DNA from: Polyangiaceae bacterium
GTDB lineage: Bacteria > Myxococcota_A > Polyangia > Polyangiales > Polyangiaceae
NCBI GenBank assembly: GCA_013361525.1
Contig: JABFXY010000158.1
Coordinates: 18,520 to 82,519, forward strand
Length of the DNA: 64,000 nt
Direction of reading: 5' to 3'
The first letter of the stretch is position 1. Every line of letters starts with the position of its first letter. This document shows, in pieces, positions 48,402-57,029 of this stretch. The translations under genes were made by a program, and so were the position numbers. Below the pieces are notes generated by a model, which was not told the DNA's origin, made no database searches, and worked only from the letters and a program-made list of their open reading frames with translations.

Positions 48402-49292
48402 CTATGCAGCGCCGAGCGACCTCGCAAACTCGCGAACGACGGCTTTCGCGACGTGAAGGCGGTAAGGCCCAGTGGAGCGGACATCGGTAATCGGTTGAAT
48501 GTCGCTCTCGACGCATTTGTCGATCATGAAGTCGTCGATTGCGTCGAGGCGCGTCGATAAGAAGAGCTCGCGCGTCCGCGGCAAAAGGGCCGTGACCGGC
48601 GCGACCGACGCCATCCCGAGACCACAGCGGACCACCTGCCCGCCTTGGACCTCGGCGATCGCCGCGAGCGCGACCTTGCTGATGGCTTGCGCCTTGCGCG
48701 TGCCGACCTTGCGCCAAAACCAAGTCGCATTGCGCGAAGGTAGATAGATCTCGATCGCGACGATGATCTCGTCGGGCGCGCGCGTCGACGTCTTGTATCC
48801 GGTCTGCAGCTCCGAAAGCGGAATGTGGCGCTCGCCTCGCCGGCTCTTCACGACGACGAGCGCATCGAAGGCTGCGAGCGCGGCCACGCCGTCGGCGGCC
48901 GGAGAGCCGGTTGCGATGTTTCCGCCCAAAGTGCCGCGCGCCTGAATCTGAATGGCACCGACGTCGCGCGCCATTCGCTCGAGAAGGGGTGCGCGCTCCA
49001 AGACGGCGGGGTGTCGCCGCATCTCGAGGTAGCGCGTCGCCGCGCCGATTCGAAGGATGTCGCCGTCGAGGCGAATTCCACGAAGCTCTCCCATTTGCGA
49101 GACGTCGATGACGGTCGGAAAGACATCGGAGGCGAGCGGCTCGCGCATCTCCTGCTCGACCATCCAATCGGTGCCACCCGCGAGCAACACGAAGGGGATG
49201 CCTTCGTCGCTGAGCTCGCCGACACGCGTACAAAGCGCGGATAGGTCGCGAACGCGGTCGAACAACATCGAGGAGAGGTCCGCGATCGTCAT
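48402..49292 (-). CDS. Molybdenum hydroxylase FAD-binding (M) subunit
   Basis: A 296-residue FAD-binding subunit of the xanthine dehydrogenase / CO dehydrogenase family. The flavin motifs are FVLLAGGTDWM (AGGTD/AGGT) and the second block TLGGNIATGSPAADGVAAL (T-L-G-G-N-I-x-x-x-S-P-A-x-D). The C-terminal GYKTSTRAPDEIIVAIEIYLP matches the family's middle part. It accepts electrons from the 2Fe-2S subunit and passes them to NAD or another acceptor. The start ATG overlaps the FeS-subunit stop by 4 bases (49289-49292). The ORF order is large subunit, FeS, FAD. Confidence 0.92.
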   Translation of the reverse strand: MTIADLSSMLFDRVRDLSALCTRVGELSDEGIPFVLLAGGTDWMVEQEMREPLASDVFPTVIDVSQMGELRGIRLDGDILRIGAATRYLEMRRHPAVLERAPLLERMARDVGAIQIQARGTLGGNIATGSPAADGVAALAAFDALVVVKSRRGERHIPLSELQTGYKTSTRAPDEIIVAIEIYLPSRNATWFWRKVGTRKAQAISKVALAAIAEVQGGQVVRCGLGMASVAPVTALLPRTRELFLSTRLDAIDDFMIDKCVESDIQPITDVRSTGPYRLHVAKAVVREFARSLGAA

Positions 49293-49822
49293 TGCGGCGC
49301 CCCCGATTTGGTTCCGCGCTGCGATGCGGGGCTCCCATTCGATGTCTTCGACCGTGCCAGCGTGGCTCGCTCGACGGCGGCGACCCGAACGCTCTCGACG
49401 ATGCGCTCGTAGCCGGTGCAGCGACAGAGGTTACCGGCGAGCGCCTCGCGGATCTGTTCGTCGCTGGGAGCGGCGTTGCGTCGAAGAAGCGACTCCGCCG
49501 CGACCAATACGCCCGGCGTGCAAATGCCACATTGGGCGCCGCCGTCGGTGACGAAGGCACGCTGGATCGGAGCGAGGTGCTTTTCCGATCCGAGGCCTTC
49601 GACGGAGGTGATCTCACGCCCGTCACATTGGCCGATGACGACCATACAGGCATTCACCGCGTCGCCGTCGAGAAGGACCGTGCAGCTGCCGCACTCGCCC
49701 TCGCCACACCCTTCCTTGGTCCCGGTGAGACGCAGATCCAGGCGCAGGACGTCGAGCAGCCTGCGCATCGGCGCGACATCGATCTCGCGCGTTTCACCGT
49801 TGAGCCTGAATCGGATGAGCAC
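49289..49822 (-). CDS. Molybdenum hydroxylase 2Fe-2S subunit
   Basis: A 177-residue iron-sulfur subunit. The plant-ferredoxin-type cluster ligands are Cys39, 44, 47 and 59 (EGCGEGECGSC ... ACMV). The second, helical cluster has Cys98-x2-Cys101 (QCGICTPG) and Cys133-x1-Cys135 (NLCRCTGY). All eight ligands are present. A Ser/Arg-rich tail follows. It transfers electrons from the molybdenum centre to FAD. It lies between the large and FAD subunit genes, 33 bases after the large-subunit stop and overlapping the FAD gene by 4 bases. Confidence 0.94.
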   Translation of the reverse strand: MLIRFRLNGETREIDVAPMRRLLDVLRLDLRLTGTKEGCGEGECGSCTVLLDGDAVNACMVVIGQCDGREITSVEGLGSEKHLAPIQRAFVTDGGAQCGICTPGVLVAAESLLRRNAAPSDEQIREALAGNLCRCTGYERIVESVRVAAVERATLARSKTSNGSPASQRGTKSGAPQ

Positions 49823-49855
49823 GGGTTTCCTGTTCGTCGTCGGTACGAGACTCGA

Positions 49856-52171
49856 TCAAGCCGCGGGATGGAAGGTGGACGTCGGTGAGAGCCGCCCGAG
49901 GCTCGCCTCGAAGAGGCGCTCGGGCGTGAGGGGCAGGTGATGAACTGCGATCCCGGTCGCGTGCTCGACCGCGGCGGCGATGGCCGGCGCGCCTCCATCC
50001 ATCGGAAGCTCGCCGATGCCTTTCGCGCCACCACCCGGCCCGTAGGGGAACGGGCACTCGACGAGCGTGGTGTCGAACACGGGCGCATCGAGCGCGGTCG
50101 GGATGATGTAGTTCGTCATGCGCGGGTTCTGAATGAGGCCGTCTTTCCACACGACCTCTTCGAATAGCGCCCAACCCATCGCTTGCAGGCTGCCACCTTC
50201 GAGCTGGCCTTTGCACATCGTCGGGTGGATCGCTTTGCCGACGTCGCCTATGAGGTAGAGCTTTTTGACATCCGTCTCGAAGGTGTCGAGATCGACCTCG
50301 ACCTCTGCGACGTCGCACATCCACGCGAAACAAGGATAGGCATCGCCTTTGTAAGCCTCGTCGTCCCAATGCACGAACGGCGGGGGTTCGTATTGGTGGA
50401 GCGCCGTGACCGAGCCTTCTTTCACGAGGAGCCGATCGGCAGCCTCGGCAAAGGTGCCGCCTTGCTCGACCTGTTCGGTCTTCACGCGATCGCCGATCTC
50501 ACGCGCGCACGCCTCGACGACCGATCCGACGACCATGACGGTGCGCGACGCGACCGTGGGGCCCGAGTTGGGGACCACCTTCGTCGAAGGCACGGCAAAG
50601 TCGATATCCTCGACGGCGACGCCGCACGCATCGCTCGCGATCTGTCGAAACACGGTCTCGGTTCCTTGCCCGATGTCGGTCGACGCCGTGCGAATGCGCA
50701 GCCTGCCGCCAGGCAATAGATCGACCGCGGCCTTTCCTTGCAGGACGCGCTCGCCCGATCCGGTGAAGCCGGCGCCGTGCATGAAGATGCTCGCGCCGAT
50801 GCCGAGACGCTTGCGCTCCCCGCGCTGCGCGCGCCGGCGGTTCTCCTTTTCGATCTCGGCGCGGCGCTCGACGTATCGGCTCGCGCTCGAACCTTTGTCC
50901 AAACACTCGAGGCTCGACACGCTCGTGCGGAGCAGCTGGCCGGTCGCCGTCGTATCTCCCTCGACGAGGACGTTCTTTCGTTTGAGCACCATCGGATCGG
51001 TGCCGAGGTACGCCGCGAGCGCGTCCATGTGCCGCTCGATCGCCCATATCGTCTGCGGCGCACCGAAGCCACGAAACGCGCCGTTCGGCGGCGTATTGGT
51101 GGCGACGGCGATTGCCTCCATGAACACGTTGGGCCAGCGGTACGTCCCTGCGGCGTGCAACAGACCGCGGGAAAGAACGACCGGGGTGAGCGTGACGTAC
51201 GCGCCCGCGTCCATCACGACGCGCATCTTCAAAACGCGGAGCGTGCCGTCGGCATCACAACCGGTGGTGATCTCACAAAGGCACGGATGACGCTTGGTGG
51301 TCGCCTCGATGTCTTCGGTGCGGTCGTAGATCATGCGGACGGGCCGCCCGCTCTTCCTCGAAAGCAGCGCAGCGTGGATCGCGAGGATCGAGGGATATTC
51401 TTCTTTGCCGCCGAACCCGCCGCCGGTCACCGCCTGCGCGACGTCCACCTGATGCGGCTCGAGCGCGAAGGCCTTCACCAGCGCTTTGTGCACGTAGAAG
51501 GGGCACTGCATGCTGCCGACGAGGTGAACGCCGTCGTCGTCCCACCACGAGAGCACGCCCTGCGGCTCGATGTAGAGCTGCTCTTGGTGATGCGTGGAGT
51601 ACGCGCCGGAGAGCACGTGCGCGCACCGCGCGAGCTCCGCGTCGACGTCCACCTCGCCCTTCGTGAGGACGTAACGTTTCACCACGTTGGTGTTCGGCTC
51701 GCCGAAACCGGCGGGCGCGGTCCAAACGACGTTCGACCCTTCGAGCGCCGTCGCGACGTCCAGCACCGGCACGAGCGGCTCGATATCGAGGTGCACCGCG
51801 AGCTTCGCGAGGGTGAGCTTTCGACGATCGGCACAGGCGAGGAGCACGATCGGCTCGTAGGCGTGGTTCACCTGCTTCGCTGCGAGCACCGGCTGATCGT
51901 CGGCGATGAGCGCGACGACGTTCACCGGGACGTCGGAGGCCTGCACCACGATCACGTCCGACCAATCGAAGCTCGGATCGAAGCGCACGGAGCGAATGCG
52001 GCCGCGCGGAACGGGCGAACGTACCGTCGCGCCGTGGATCTCCCCCGGAAGCGCCGGCAGGTCGTCCACGTAACGCGCGGTCCCCAGGACCTTGGCGACG
52101 CCGTCGGAACGGCTGATGCTCTTTCCGACGACGCCCGCGCTTTTGGGCTCTTTTTCGTTCGGGGCCGTCAT
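49856..52171 (-). CDS. Molybdenum hydroxylase large subunit (xanthine dehydrogenase family)
   Basis: A 771-residue molybdopterin-binding subunit. Family motifs are TGGGFGGKEEY (Mo-cofactor loop), AFRGFGAPQ (active-site Arg), TDIGQGTETVFRQIA (Q-G-x-x-T) and GPGGGAKGIGELP with the catalytic Glu near the C terminus. The N terminus has the SRSDGVAKVLGTARYVDD opening of the family. The substrate is undetermined: it fits xanthine/hypoxanthine-type or related hydroxylases, and the CO dehydrogenase signature Cys loop is not evident. It is the first gene of the operon, with 79 bases of upstream sequence to the TPR-type gene. Confidence 0.92.
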   Translation of the reverse strand: MTAPNEKEPKSAGVVGKSISRSDGVAKVLGTARYVDDLPALPGEIHGATVRSPVPRGRIRSVRFDPSFDWSDVIVVQASDVPVNVVALIADDQPVLAAKQVNHAYEPIVLLACADRRKLTLAKLAVHLDIEPLVPVLDVATALEGSNVVWTAPAGFGEPNTNVVKRYVLTKGEVDVDAELARCAHVLSGAYSTHHQEQLYIEPQGVLSWWDDDGVHLVGSMQCPFYVHKALVKAFALEPHQVDVAQAVTGGGFGGKEEYPSILAIHAALLSRKSGRPVRMIYDRTEDIEATTKRHPCLCEITTGCDADGTLRVLKMRVVMDAGAYVTLTPVVLSRGLLHAAGTYRWPNVFMEAIAVATNTPPNGAFRGFGAPQTIWAIERHMDALAAYLGTDPMVLKRKNVLVEGDTTATGQLLRTSVSSLECLDKGSSASRYVERRAEIEKENRRRAQRGERKRLGIGASIFMHGAGFTGSGERVLQGKAAVDLLPGGRLRIRTASTDIGQGTETVFRQIASDACGVAVEDIDFAVPSTKVVPNSGPTVASRTVMVVGSVVEACAREIGDRVKTEQVEQGGTFAEAADRLLVKEGSVTALHQYEPPPFVHWDDEAYKGDAYPCFAWMCDVAEVEVDLDTFETDVKKLYLIGDVGKAIHPTMCKGQLEGGSLQAMGWALFEEVVWKDGLIQNPRMTNYIIPTALDAPVFDTTLVECPFPYGPGGGAKGIGELPMDGGAPAIAAAVEHATGIAVHHLPLTPERLFEASLGRLSPTSTFHPAA

Positions 52172-52250
52172 GCGAGAGGCCCAGCAGGTTACGGCAAATC
52201 AGCGCCGAGATTCCACCGGGTCGGATCCCCACAGTCGACGGATGCCGGGC

Positions 52251-53012
52251 TCAATCGTCGCGCGCATCGACGATCATCGGCGCGGTCGACGCCGGATCGA
52301 CCTCACCCGTGCCGGTGGGCACACACATCGCGACGAGCAACGATTCGGCCTTCTGCGTGATCCACGAGCGAACGGGCCACGCCGCGACTTGTTGAAGAAG
52401 CGGCCCCGCTTCGTCGGTCCTTCCGGTACGCGCGAGGTACCAGCCCTGAAGAAACGTCGCGGAATACTCGACCATGGTGCCGGAGCGCCGGACGAGCGTG
52501 TCGAGGCTGAACATCGTCTTTCCCTCGGGCGGGATCTCGAGAGCCTCCGCGTACAGCTCCTCGGCGCGCTCCACGTTGTCGAGGTAGAGCTCGGCGTGTG
52601 CGACGCCGAGGACGATGTCCGGCTGCTTTTGAACCGCGGCGGCGCGCATGAAACGCTGGCGCATCTCTTCGTGGCTTCGCTCGAGCTGCAGCAGCGCCGA
52701 GCCGATCGCGAGATCGATCCCGAAGCGCATCGGCGTGTTCATGGTGTCGTACGGGAGGGCGCGGAGCCGCTTGAGGCTCTCGTCGACGCGCCCCATCTGC
52801 AGGTCGCAAATCGCGACGCCATAACGCGCCGTCGATCGTGTCGAAGAGAGGATCGCTCGGCGCTCGGTCTTCTCGTAGAGCGCGCGAGCCTTCTCGAACT
52901 CACCGCGCGGAAACAAGAAGAGAGGCGCCACCGTCTCGTAGACACGCCATCCGAGCCACACGAGGAGGATGAAAGCGAGGACGTCGATGACAATCAGGAT
53001 CGCGCCGGCCAT
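52251..53012 (-). CDS. Hypothetical membrane-anchored TPR-like protein
   Basis: A 253-residue protein. An N-terminal hydrophobic segment (about 3-25) anchors it in the membrane. The remainder is helical with TPR-like repeats: FPRGEFEKARALYEKTERRA, YGVAICDLQMGRVDESLKRLRAL, LYLDNVERAEELYAEALEIPP and LQGWYLARTGRTDEAGPLLQQVAAWP. The first ATG in a longer frame (53084) reaches into the divergent promoter region, so 53012 is preferred. A scaffold role is typical of such proteins; no partner is evident. It is divergent from the DUF502 gene. Confidence 0.7.
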   Translation of the reverse strand: MAGAILIVIDVLAFILLVWLGWRVYETVAPLFLFPRGEFEKARALYEKTERRAILSSTRSTARYGVAICDLQMGRVDESLKRLRALPYDTMNTPMRFGIDLAIGSALLQLERSHEEMRQRFMRAAAVQKQPDIVLGVAHAELYLDNVERAEELYAEALEIPPEGKTMFSLDTLVRRSGTMVEYSATFLQGWYLARTGRTDEAGPLLQQVAAWPVRSWITQKAESLLVAMCVPTGTGEVDPASTAPMIVDARDD

Positions 53013-53104
53013 GAGCCCTGGCCCGAGGCTATCAGCGAGGACCGGATTTGAGATCGATCGCGTGGAGGCGGCTCGGCAAGCCACGGTTCGCGCAATTTTC
53101 TAGG

Positions 53105-53737
53105 ATGGCCGGCATGCAGACGCGTCGGTCGCCGGTGAAGTGGTTCGTCGACAACTTCTTCAAGGGCTGTCTCGTGCTCGTCCCGCTGGCGATCACCGTC
53201 TACGTCGTTTGGGTGGTGTTCGTGACGCTCGACCGTCTCCTCCCCTCCCCGGTGCCGGGCCTGGGGATCGTGCTCGCCGCGGTTGCGATAACCGTCATCG
53301 GATTTCTGACCGGCAACGTGATCGGCCGGCGCGTCGTCGATTTCGTGGAGCACTTGCTCGAAAAGATGCCGATCGTGCGGCTCGTGTACGCGTCGTTGAA
53401 GGACCTGATCGGCGCGTTCGTCGGCAGCAAACAGAGCTTCGATCGGCCGGTCGTCGTGAAGCTCGATGAGGCGGGCAGCGTCGGCGCGCTGGGCTTCGTC
53501 ACCTGCGACCAATTCGACGATCCGGCGCTCGCCGGCCAGGTCGCCGTCTACTTGCCGCAATCGTACAACTTCGCGGGAAACCTCCTGGTCGTGCCCAAGG
53601 ACCGCGTCATTCCTGTGAACGCCGACGGAGCATCGTTCGTGACGTTCATCGTGTCGGGCGGGGTCTCGGGCATGCAGGCGGCGAAGAAGTATCTCGACGA
53701 AACGGCGCCGATCTCGCGGCGACGCGCGGGCTCGTGA
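53105..53737 (+). CDS. DUF502 family membrane protein
   Basis: A 210-residue protein with two N-terminal membrane helices (GCLVLVPLAITVYVVWVVF, then GIVLAAVAITVIGFLTGNVIG). The conserved DUF502 segments follow: FVEHLLEKMPIVRLVYASLKDLIGAFVG, SVGALGFVTCD, VAVYLPQSYNFAGNLLVVPKDRVIPV. The family is widespread and uncharacterised. The start was set at the ATG opening MAGMQTRRS; it leaves 92 bases of divergent intergenic DNA to the TPR-like gene. Confidence 0.9.
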   Translation: MAGMQTRRSPVKWFVDNFFKGCLVLVPLAITVYVVWVVFVTLDRLLPSPVPGLGIVLAAVAITVIGFLTGNVIGRRVVDFVEHLLEKMPIVRLVYASLKDLIGAFVGSKQSFDRPVVVKLDEAGSVGALGFVTCDQFDDPALAGQVAVYLPQSYNFAGNLLVVPKDRVIPVNADGASFVTFIVSGGVSGMQAAKKYLDETAPISRRRAGS

Positions 53738-53743
53738 GGTGGG

Positions 53744-54262
53744 CTACTTCGCGCCGTTCGAAACGATGACGACACCGCGCCGATAAGTCACGCCGATCCC
53801 TTGGACCTCGGCGATTGCGACGAGCGCATCGTACGGCTCGATGTCGCGCAGCTTCACCGTCACCGGCCGGGCCGACGGAGCCTCCACCACCACGTTGAAA
53901 CGCCCGGTATCGCCGAGAAAACGCGCGACGTCCTCGAACGGCGCGCGGACGAGATCGATATCGACCTTGCGTGCACGTCCGGGCCGCGGGGCGGCGTCAT
54001 CCGATGCCGAGTCCCCGCCGATTCGTCGAACGGACCAGCGATCGGACCGCGGCTCGGCCTCGGGTGATTCAATCGCGAGCGTGCGGCTCGGCGCGTAGCG
54101 AGGCATGTCCGCCGTTTCACTCGAAGAAGGCTCGGCACCACACCGCGCGCACGCATCGGCGCCGGACACCGCCGGCTCCTCTCGCGGGGTAACCGATGGT
54201 GCGGGCGGACGAGCGCACCCGGCTCCGGCCAGGAAGACAGCGAGGCCGAGTCGGAGCTTCAT
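53744..54262 (-). CDS. Lipoprotein with secretin/TonB-type STN-like domain
   Basis: A 172-residue lipoprotein with lipobox GAGC (Cys16). A Ser/Pro/Glu-rich linker precedes an STN-like domain of about 65 residues at the C terminus: RKVDIDLVRAPFEDVARFLGDTGRFNVVVEAPSARPVTVKLRDIEPYDALVAIAEVQGIGVTYRRGVVIVS. This is the N-domain pattern of type II/IV secretins (D-L-x-D-V-x-x-F-L ... N-F-V-V ... V-T-L-x-L-x-x-V-P-x-x-x-A-L). It may assist an outer-membrane secretin. It faces the DUF502 gene tail to tail, with 6 bases between stops. Confidence 0.75.
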   Translation of the reverse strand: MKLRLGLAVFLAGAGCARPPAPSVTPREEPAVSGADACARCGAEPSSSETADMPRYAPSRTLAIESPEAEPRSDRWSVRRIGGDSASDDAAPRPGRARKVDIDLVRAPFEDVARFLGDTGRFNVVVEAPSARPVTVKLRDIEPYDALVAIAEVQGIGVTYRRGVVIVSNGAK

Positions 54263-54290
54263 GCGAAGCAGCGTAGCAGCCGGCGTGGGA

Positions 54291-55133
54291 TCAGCCGGAC
54301 GCTTTCGCGAGCTGCTCCGCGCGAACGCGCTTGCCCAGGATGCGCATGAAAAACCGCGTGATCCAGCGAGGTGAACGCAGCGAGAGCCAAATCACGAATT
54401 TGAAGAACAGATGGGGCACGACGAGCGCCCGGCGCCGGTCGACGGCGGCGATGGCCTCGCGGGCGCAGCGATCCGGGCTGATCTCGAGCATGGCGGGCAC
54501 CTTCTTTCCGGTGAAGTTGCCCATGTTCTCTTCGAATTCGGTCGCAACCGGACCCGGGCAAATCTGGCAAGCGAAGACGCCCGTGCCGGCGAGCTCGCAA
54601 TGGAGCGCCTCGGTGAACCCGGTGACGAAATGTTTGGTGCCCGCGTAGGTCGCGACGCCGGGAAGGTACGAAAGGCCGAAACCGGAGCTGATCATCAACA
54701 CGGCGCCTTTTCCGCGCTGGACCATGCCCGGCAGAAACGCATGCGTCAGCGTGACGAGCGCGGCGATGTTCACGTCGACGAGGAAGAGCTGCTTTTCGAG
54801 CCGGCTTCGCTCGAAGACGCCGAGATCACCGAGGCCGGCGTTGTTCACGATGACGTCGATGTCGCCGACGCCGCTGCGCACCTCCTCGACGAATCCGGCG
54901 ACCGCCGCTCGATCCGACACGTCGCAAGAGAAGGTGCTCACCGCGAGGCCTGCATGCTTGCTCTTCAGATCCTCGGCGAGGGCGTCGAGGCGGTCTTTGC
55001 GCCGGGCGACGAGGACCAGACGCCGCGCTCGGTGAGCGACCTGCTGCGCGATGGAGCGGCCGATGCCGCTCGATGCGCCCGTGACCAAGATGGTTCCACC
55101 GTCGATGGGAGAAGCGCCGCTCGATTCGGGCAT
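54291..55133 (-). CDS. Short-chain dehydrogenase/reductase
   Basis: A 280-residue classical SDR. The cofactor motif TGASSGIG is at 18-25, NNAG at 97-100, catalytic Ser near 149-150, and Tyr163-x3-Lys167 (YAGTK). It has a C-terminal hydrophobic stretch (LFFKFVIWLSLRSPRWITRFF), which suggests membrane association as in some lipid-acting SDRs. The substrate is unknown. The ATG opening MPESSG is chosen; the longer frame overlaps the divergent hydrolase gene. The 5' ends of the two divergent genes are 56 bases apart. Confidence 0.88.
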   Translation of the reverse strand: MPESSGASPIDGGTILVTGASSGIGRSIAQQVAHRARRLVLVARRKDRLDALAEDLKSKHAGLAVSTFSCDVSDRAAVAGFVEEVRSGVGDIDVIVNNAGLGDLGVFERSRLEKQLFLVDVNIAALVTLTHAFLPGMVQRGKGAVLMISSGFGLSYLPGVATYAGTKHFVTGFTEALHCELAGTGVFACQICPGPVATEFEENMGNFTGKKVPAMLEISPDRCAREAIAAVDRRRALVVPHLFFKFVIWLSLRSPRWITRFFMRILGKRVRAEQLAKASG

Positions 55134-55189
55134 GGGGGACGATGGTAGGCGTTGTCGGCTGGCGGACGAAAGCCGTGATACAGAGGGGC

Positions 55190-56062
55190 ATGGCCAACGT
55201 CGTCGAAGAACATTGGTTGGAGGCGGACGGGCTGCGCCTCTACGTTCGGCATTTCGCAGCGAAGAACCCGCGGGCGACCATTGCGATCGTCCACGGCTTC
55301 GGCGAGCACGGCGGTCGATATGTCCACGTCGCCGAGGCGCTCGAGGCGCGCGGTTTCGACGTGTGGATTGTCGACTTGCGCGGCCACGGCCGATCGGAAG
55401 GCCCACGCGCCTACGTCGAATCGATGGATGAATTCGTCCGCGACGTACGCGCCTATTTGGCATTCGTCCGCGAGCGCGCGGACAAGGTTCCCTTGTTCCT
55501 ATTGGGGCATAGCCTCGGCGGCTGCATCAGCACGCTCTACACGCTGCGCGAGCGCCCTGCCCTCGCCGGCCTGGTTCTCAGCAGCCCGGCGCTCAAGCTC
55601 GGAGCCGATTTCTCGCCCGCGAAGATCGCGGCCGGCCGCCTCTTGGGCAAGTTCGTCCCGAAGCTTCCGATCGAGAAGCTCTCGAGCAGCTCCGTTTCCC
55701 GCGACCCGGCCGTCGTCCGCGCGTACGAGCGTGACCCGCTCGTTTATCACGGGTGGGTGAGGACCGGATTCGGCCTCGCCTTCATTCACGCGACCGAAGA
55801 GATCGAGCGCCGAATGGAAGAGGTCGAGGTGCCGCTTTTGGTGCTCCAAGGGTCCGAGGACAAGCTCGTGAATCCCAATGGGGGCAAAGACCTCTATCGG
55901 CGGGCCCGCTCCTCGGACAAGCACCTCGAAGTCTACGAAGGCCTCTATCACGAGGTCTTCAACGAGCCCGAGAAAGAGCGCGTGCTCGCGGATCTCGCGC
56001 GGTGGCTCGACGCTCACTGCGCTCAGCCGGCCGCGAGCTCCACGGCGCGCCCGCGGACATAG
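55190..56062 (+). CDS. Monoglyceride-lipase-like alpha/beta hydrolase
   Basis: A 290-residue serine hydrolase. Motifs: IVHGFGEHGGRY (His-Gly oxyanion strand with the characteristic GEH), DLRGHGRSEGPRAYV, nucleophile elbow GHSLGG with Ser108, acid Asp224 in GSEDKLV, and His254 in LYHEVFNE. The HGxGEHxxRY and GHGxSxGxR motifs are characteristic of monoacylglycerol lipases and lysophospholipases. It likely hydrolyses lysolipids or monoglycerides. The start opens MANVVEEHWL; a longer in-frame start is possible. The last 40 bases overlap the LysR gene end. Confidence 0.88.
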   Translation: MANVVEEHWLEADGLRLYVRHFAAKNPRATIAIVHGFGEHGGRYVHVAEALEARGFDVWIVDLRGHGRSEGPRAYVESMDEFVRDVRAYLAFVRERADKVPLFLLGHSLGGCISTLYTLRERPALAGLVLSSPALKLGADFSPAKIAAGRLLGKFVPKLPIEKLSSSSVSRDPAVVRAYERDPLVYHGWVRTGFGLAFIHATEEIERRMEEVEVPLLVLQGSEDKLVNPNGGKDLYRRARSSDKHLEVYEGLYHEVFNEPEKERVLADLARWLDAHCAQPAASSTARPRT

Positions 56063-56958
56063 GCGAGGAACGGGTCGGCCTCCGTCTGGGGGTGCCAAAA
56101 CATCGTGAGCGCCGCCGGCGGTAGTTTGATCGGCGGCGGGAAGATCGATAACGAAAGCCATCCCGCGCATTGCCTCGCGGAGCGCTCGGCGCAGGTCAGG
56201 ATGAGTTCGCTTTCGGCGACGGCGAGCGCAGCCGCGAGGAAGGTCGGGACGACCAGCGCGACGCGCCGACGCAGTCCATAACGTTTGAGCGCCGCGTCGG
56301 AGGCGCCCGCCATCTGACCGCGCGGCGCGATCATCACGTGATCGAGCGCGGCGAAGCGCTTCGCCGTGAGTCGCTTGTTCAATGCGGGGTGTCCGCTGCG
56401 GGCGACACAGACGAAAGGCTCCTCCGCGAGGGTCTGCGTCGCCATCCCGGCCGCACGGTTGGCCGCGAATGCGAGCGACGTTACGCCGGACTTCAGCTCG
56501 TCGAAGGTCGTCGCGCCGAAAGGAACGATCACCAGGGTGACGAGCGGCGCCTCCTTTCGAAGGCAAATGGCGAGCGATTGAAGCAAATGGATCTGTGCGA
56601 AATCGACCGCGGCGATCCGCAGAGTTCGCCGCTCGTTCAGGAGATCGAGACGAGACTTTCGCTCCAAGGCTTTTGCAAACAGCGACACGGCGTCGCTCAA
56701 CAATGGCTGCATGTCGCGGGCGCGTGGCGTCGCGACCATGGTCGTGCCGGCTCGCACGAGAATGGGGTCGTCGAGGAGCTCCCGCGCCCGCGCGAGGGCG
56801 TGGCTCATGGCCGAGGGGCTGAGGCCGACGCGGCGAGCCGCGCGGCCGACGTTCTTTTCGGCGAGCAGCGCGTCGAGCGCGACGAGGAGATTCGCATCGA
56901 TGCCTGCGAGCGCGCTGCGATCGGTGAGCGGCATTTCGAGAGGATGCACCACGTGCAT
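56023..56958 (-). CDS. LysR-family transcriptional regulator
   Basis: A 311-residue LysR protein. The winged HTH is near residues 20-75: DANLLVALDALLAEKNVGRAARRVGLSPSAMSHALARARELLDDPILVRAG, then TPRARDM. The effector domain begins with RTLRIAAVDFAQIHLL. LysR proteins activate or repress a divergent gene in response to a small molecule; here the divergent gene encodes an SMP-30-like lipoprotein. The ATG at 56958 is used. A later ATG (56934, MPLTDR) is plausible because an ATGCAC-CAC-GTGCAT inverted repeat covers codons 1-5 of the longer form. It converges with the hydrolase gene by a 40-base overlap. Confidence 0.88.
   Translation of the reverse strand: MHVVHPLEMPLTDRSALAGIDANLLVALDALLAEKNVGRAARRVGLSPSAMSHALARARELLDDPILVRAGTTMVATPRARDMQPLLSDAVSLFAKALERKSRLDLLNERRTLRIAAVDFAQIHLLQSLAICLRKEAPLVTLVIVPFGATTFDELKSGVTSLAFAANRAAGMATQTLAEEPFVCVARSGHPALNKRLTAKRFAALDHVMIAPRGQMAGASDAALKRYGLRRRVALVVPTFLAAALAVAESELILTCAERSARQCAGWLSLSIFPPPIKLPPAALTMFWHPQTEADPFLAYVRGRAVELAAG
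56944..56958. promoter_or_regulatory. Short inverted repeat at the LysR start, possible operator
   Basis: ATGCAC and GTGCAT, exact reverse complements, flank CAC. The element covers the annotated LysR start and abuts the 71-base divergent region with the SMP-30-like lipoprotein gene. It is a candidate LysR or regulatory site; its role is not shown by sequence alone. Confidence 0.4.
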
Positions 56959-57029
56959 GATCGTTTGTGAAGATCTTGCAGTGGATGCATCCGACCCCGC
57001 ACTTAGGTTCGGCCCGCGGAGGATCGAAC

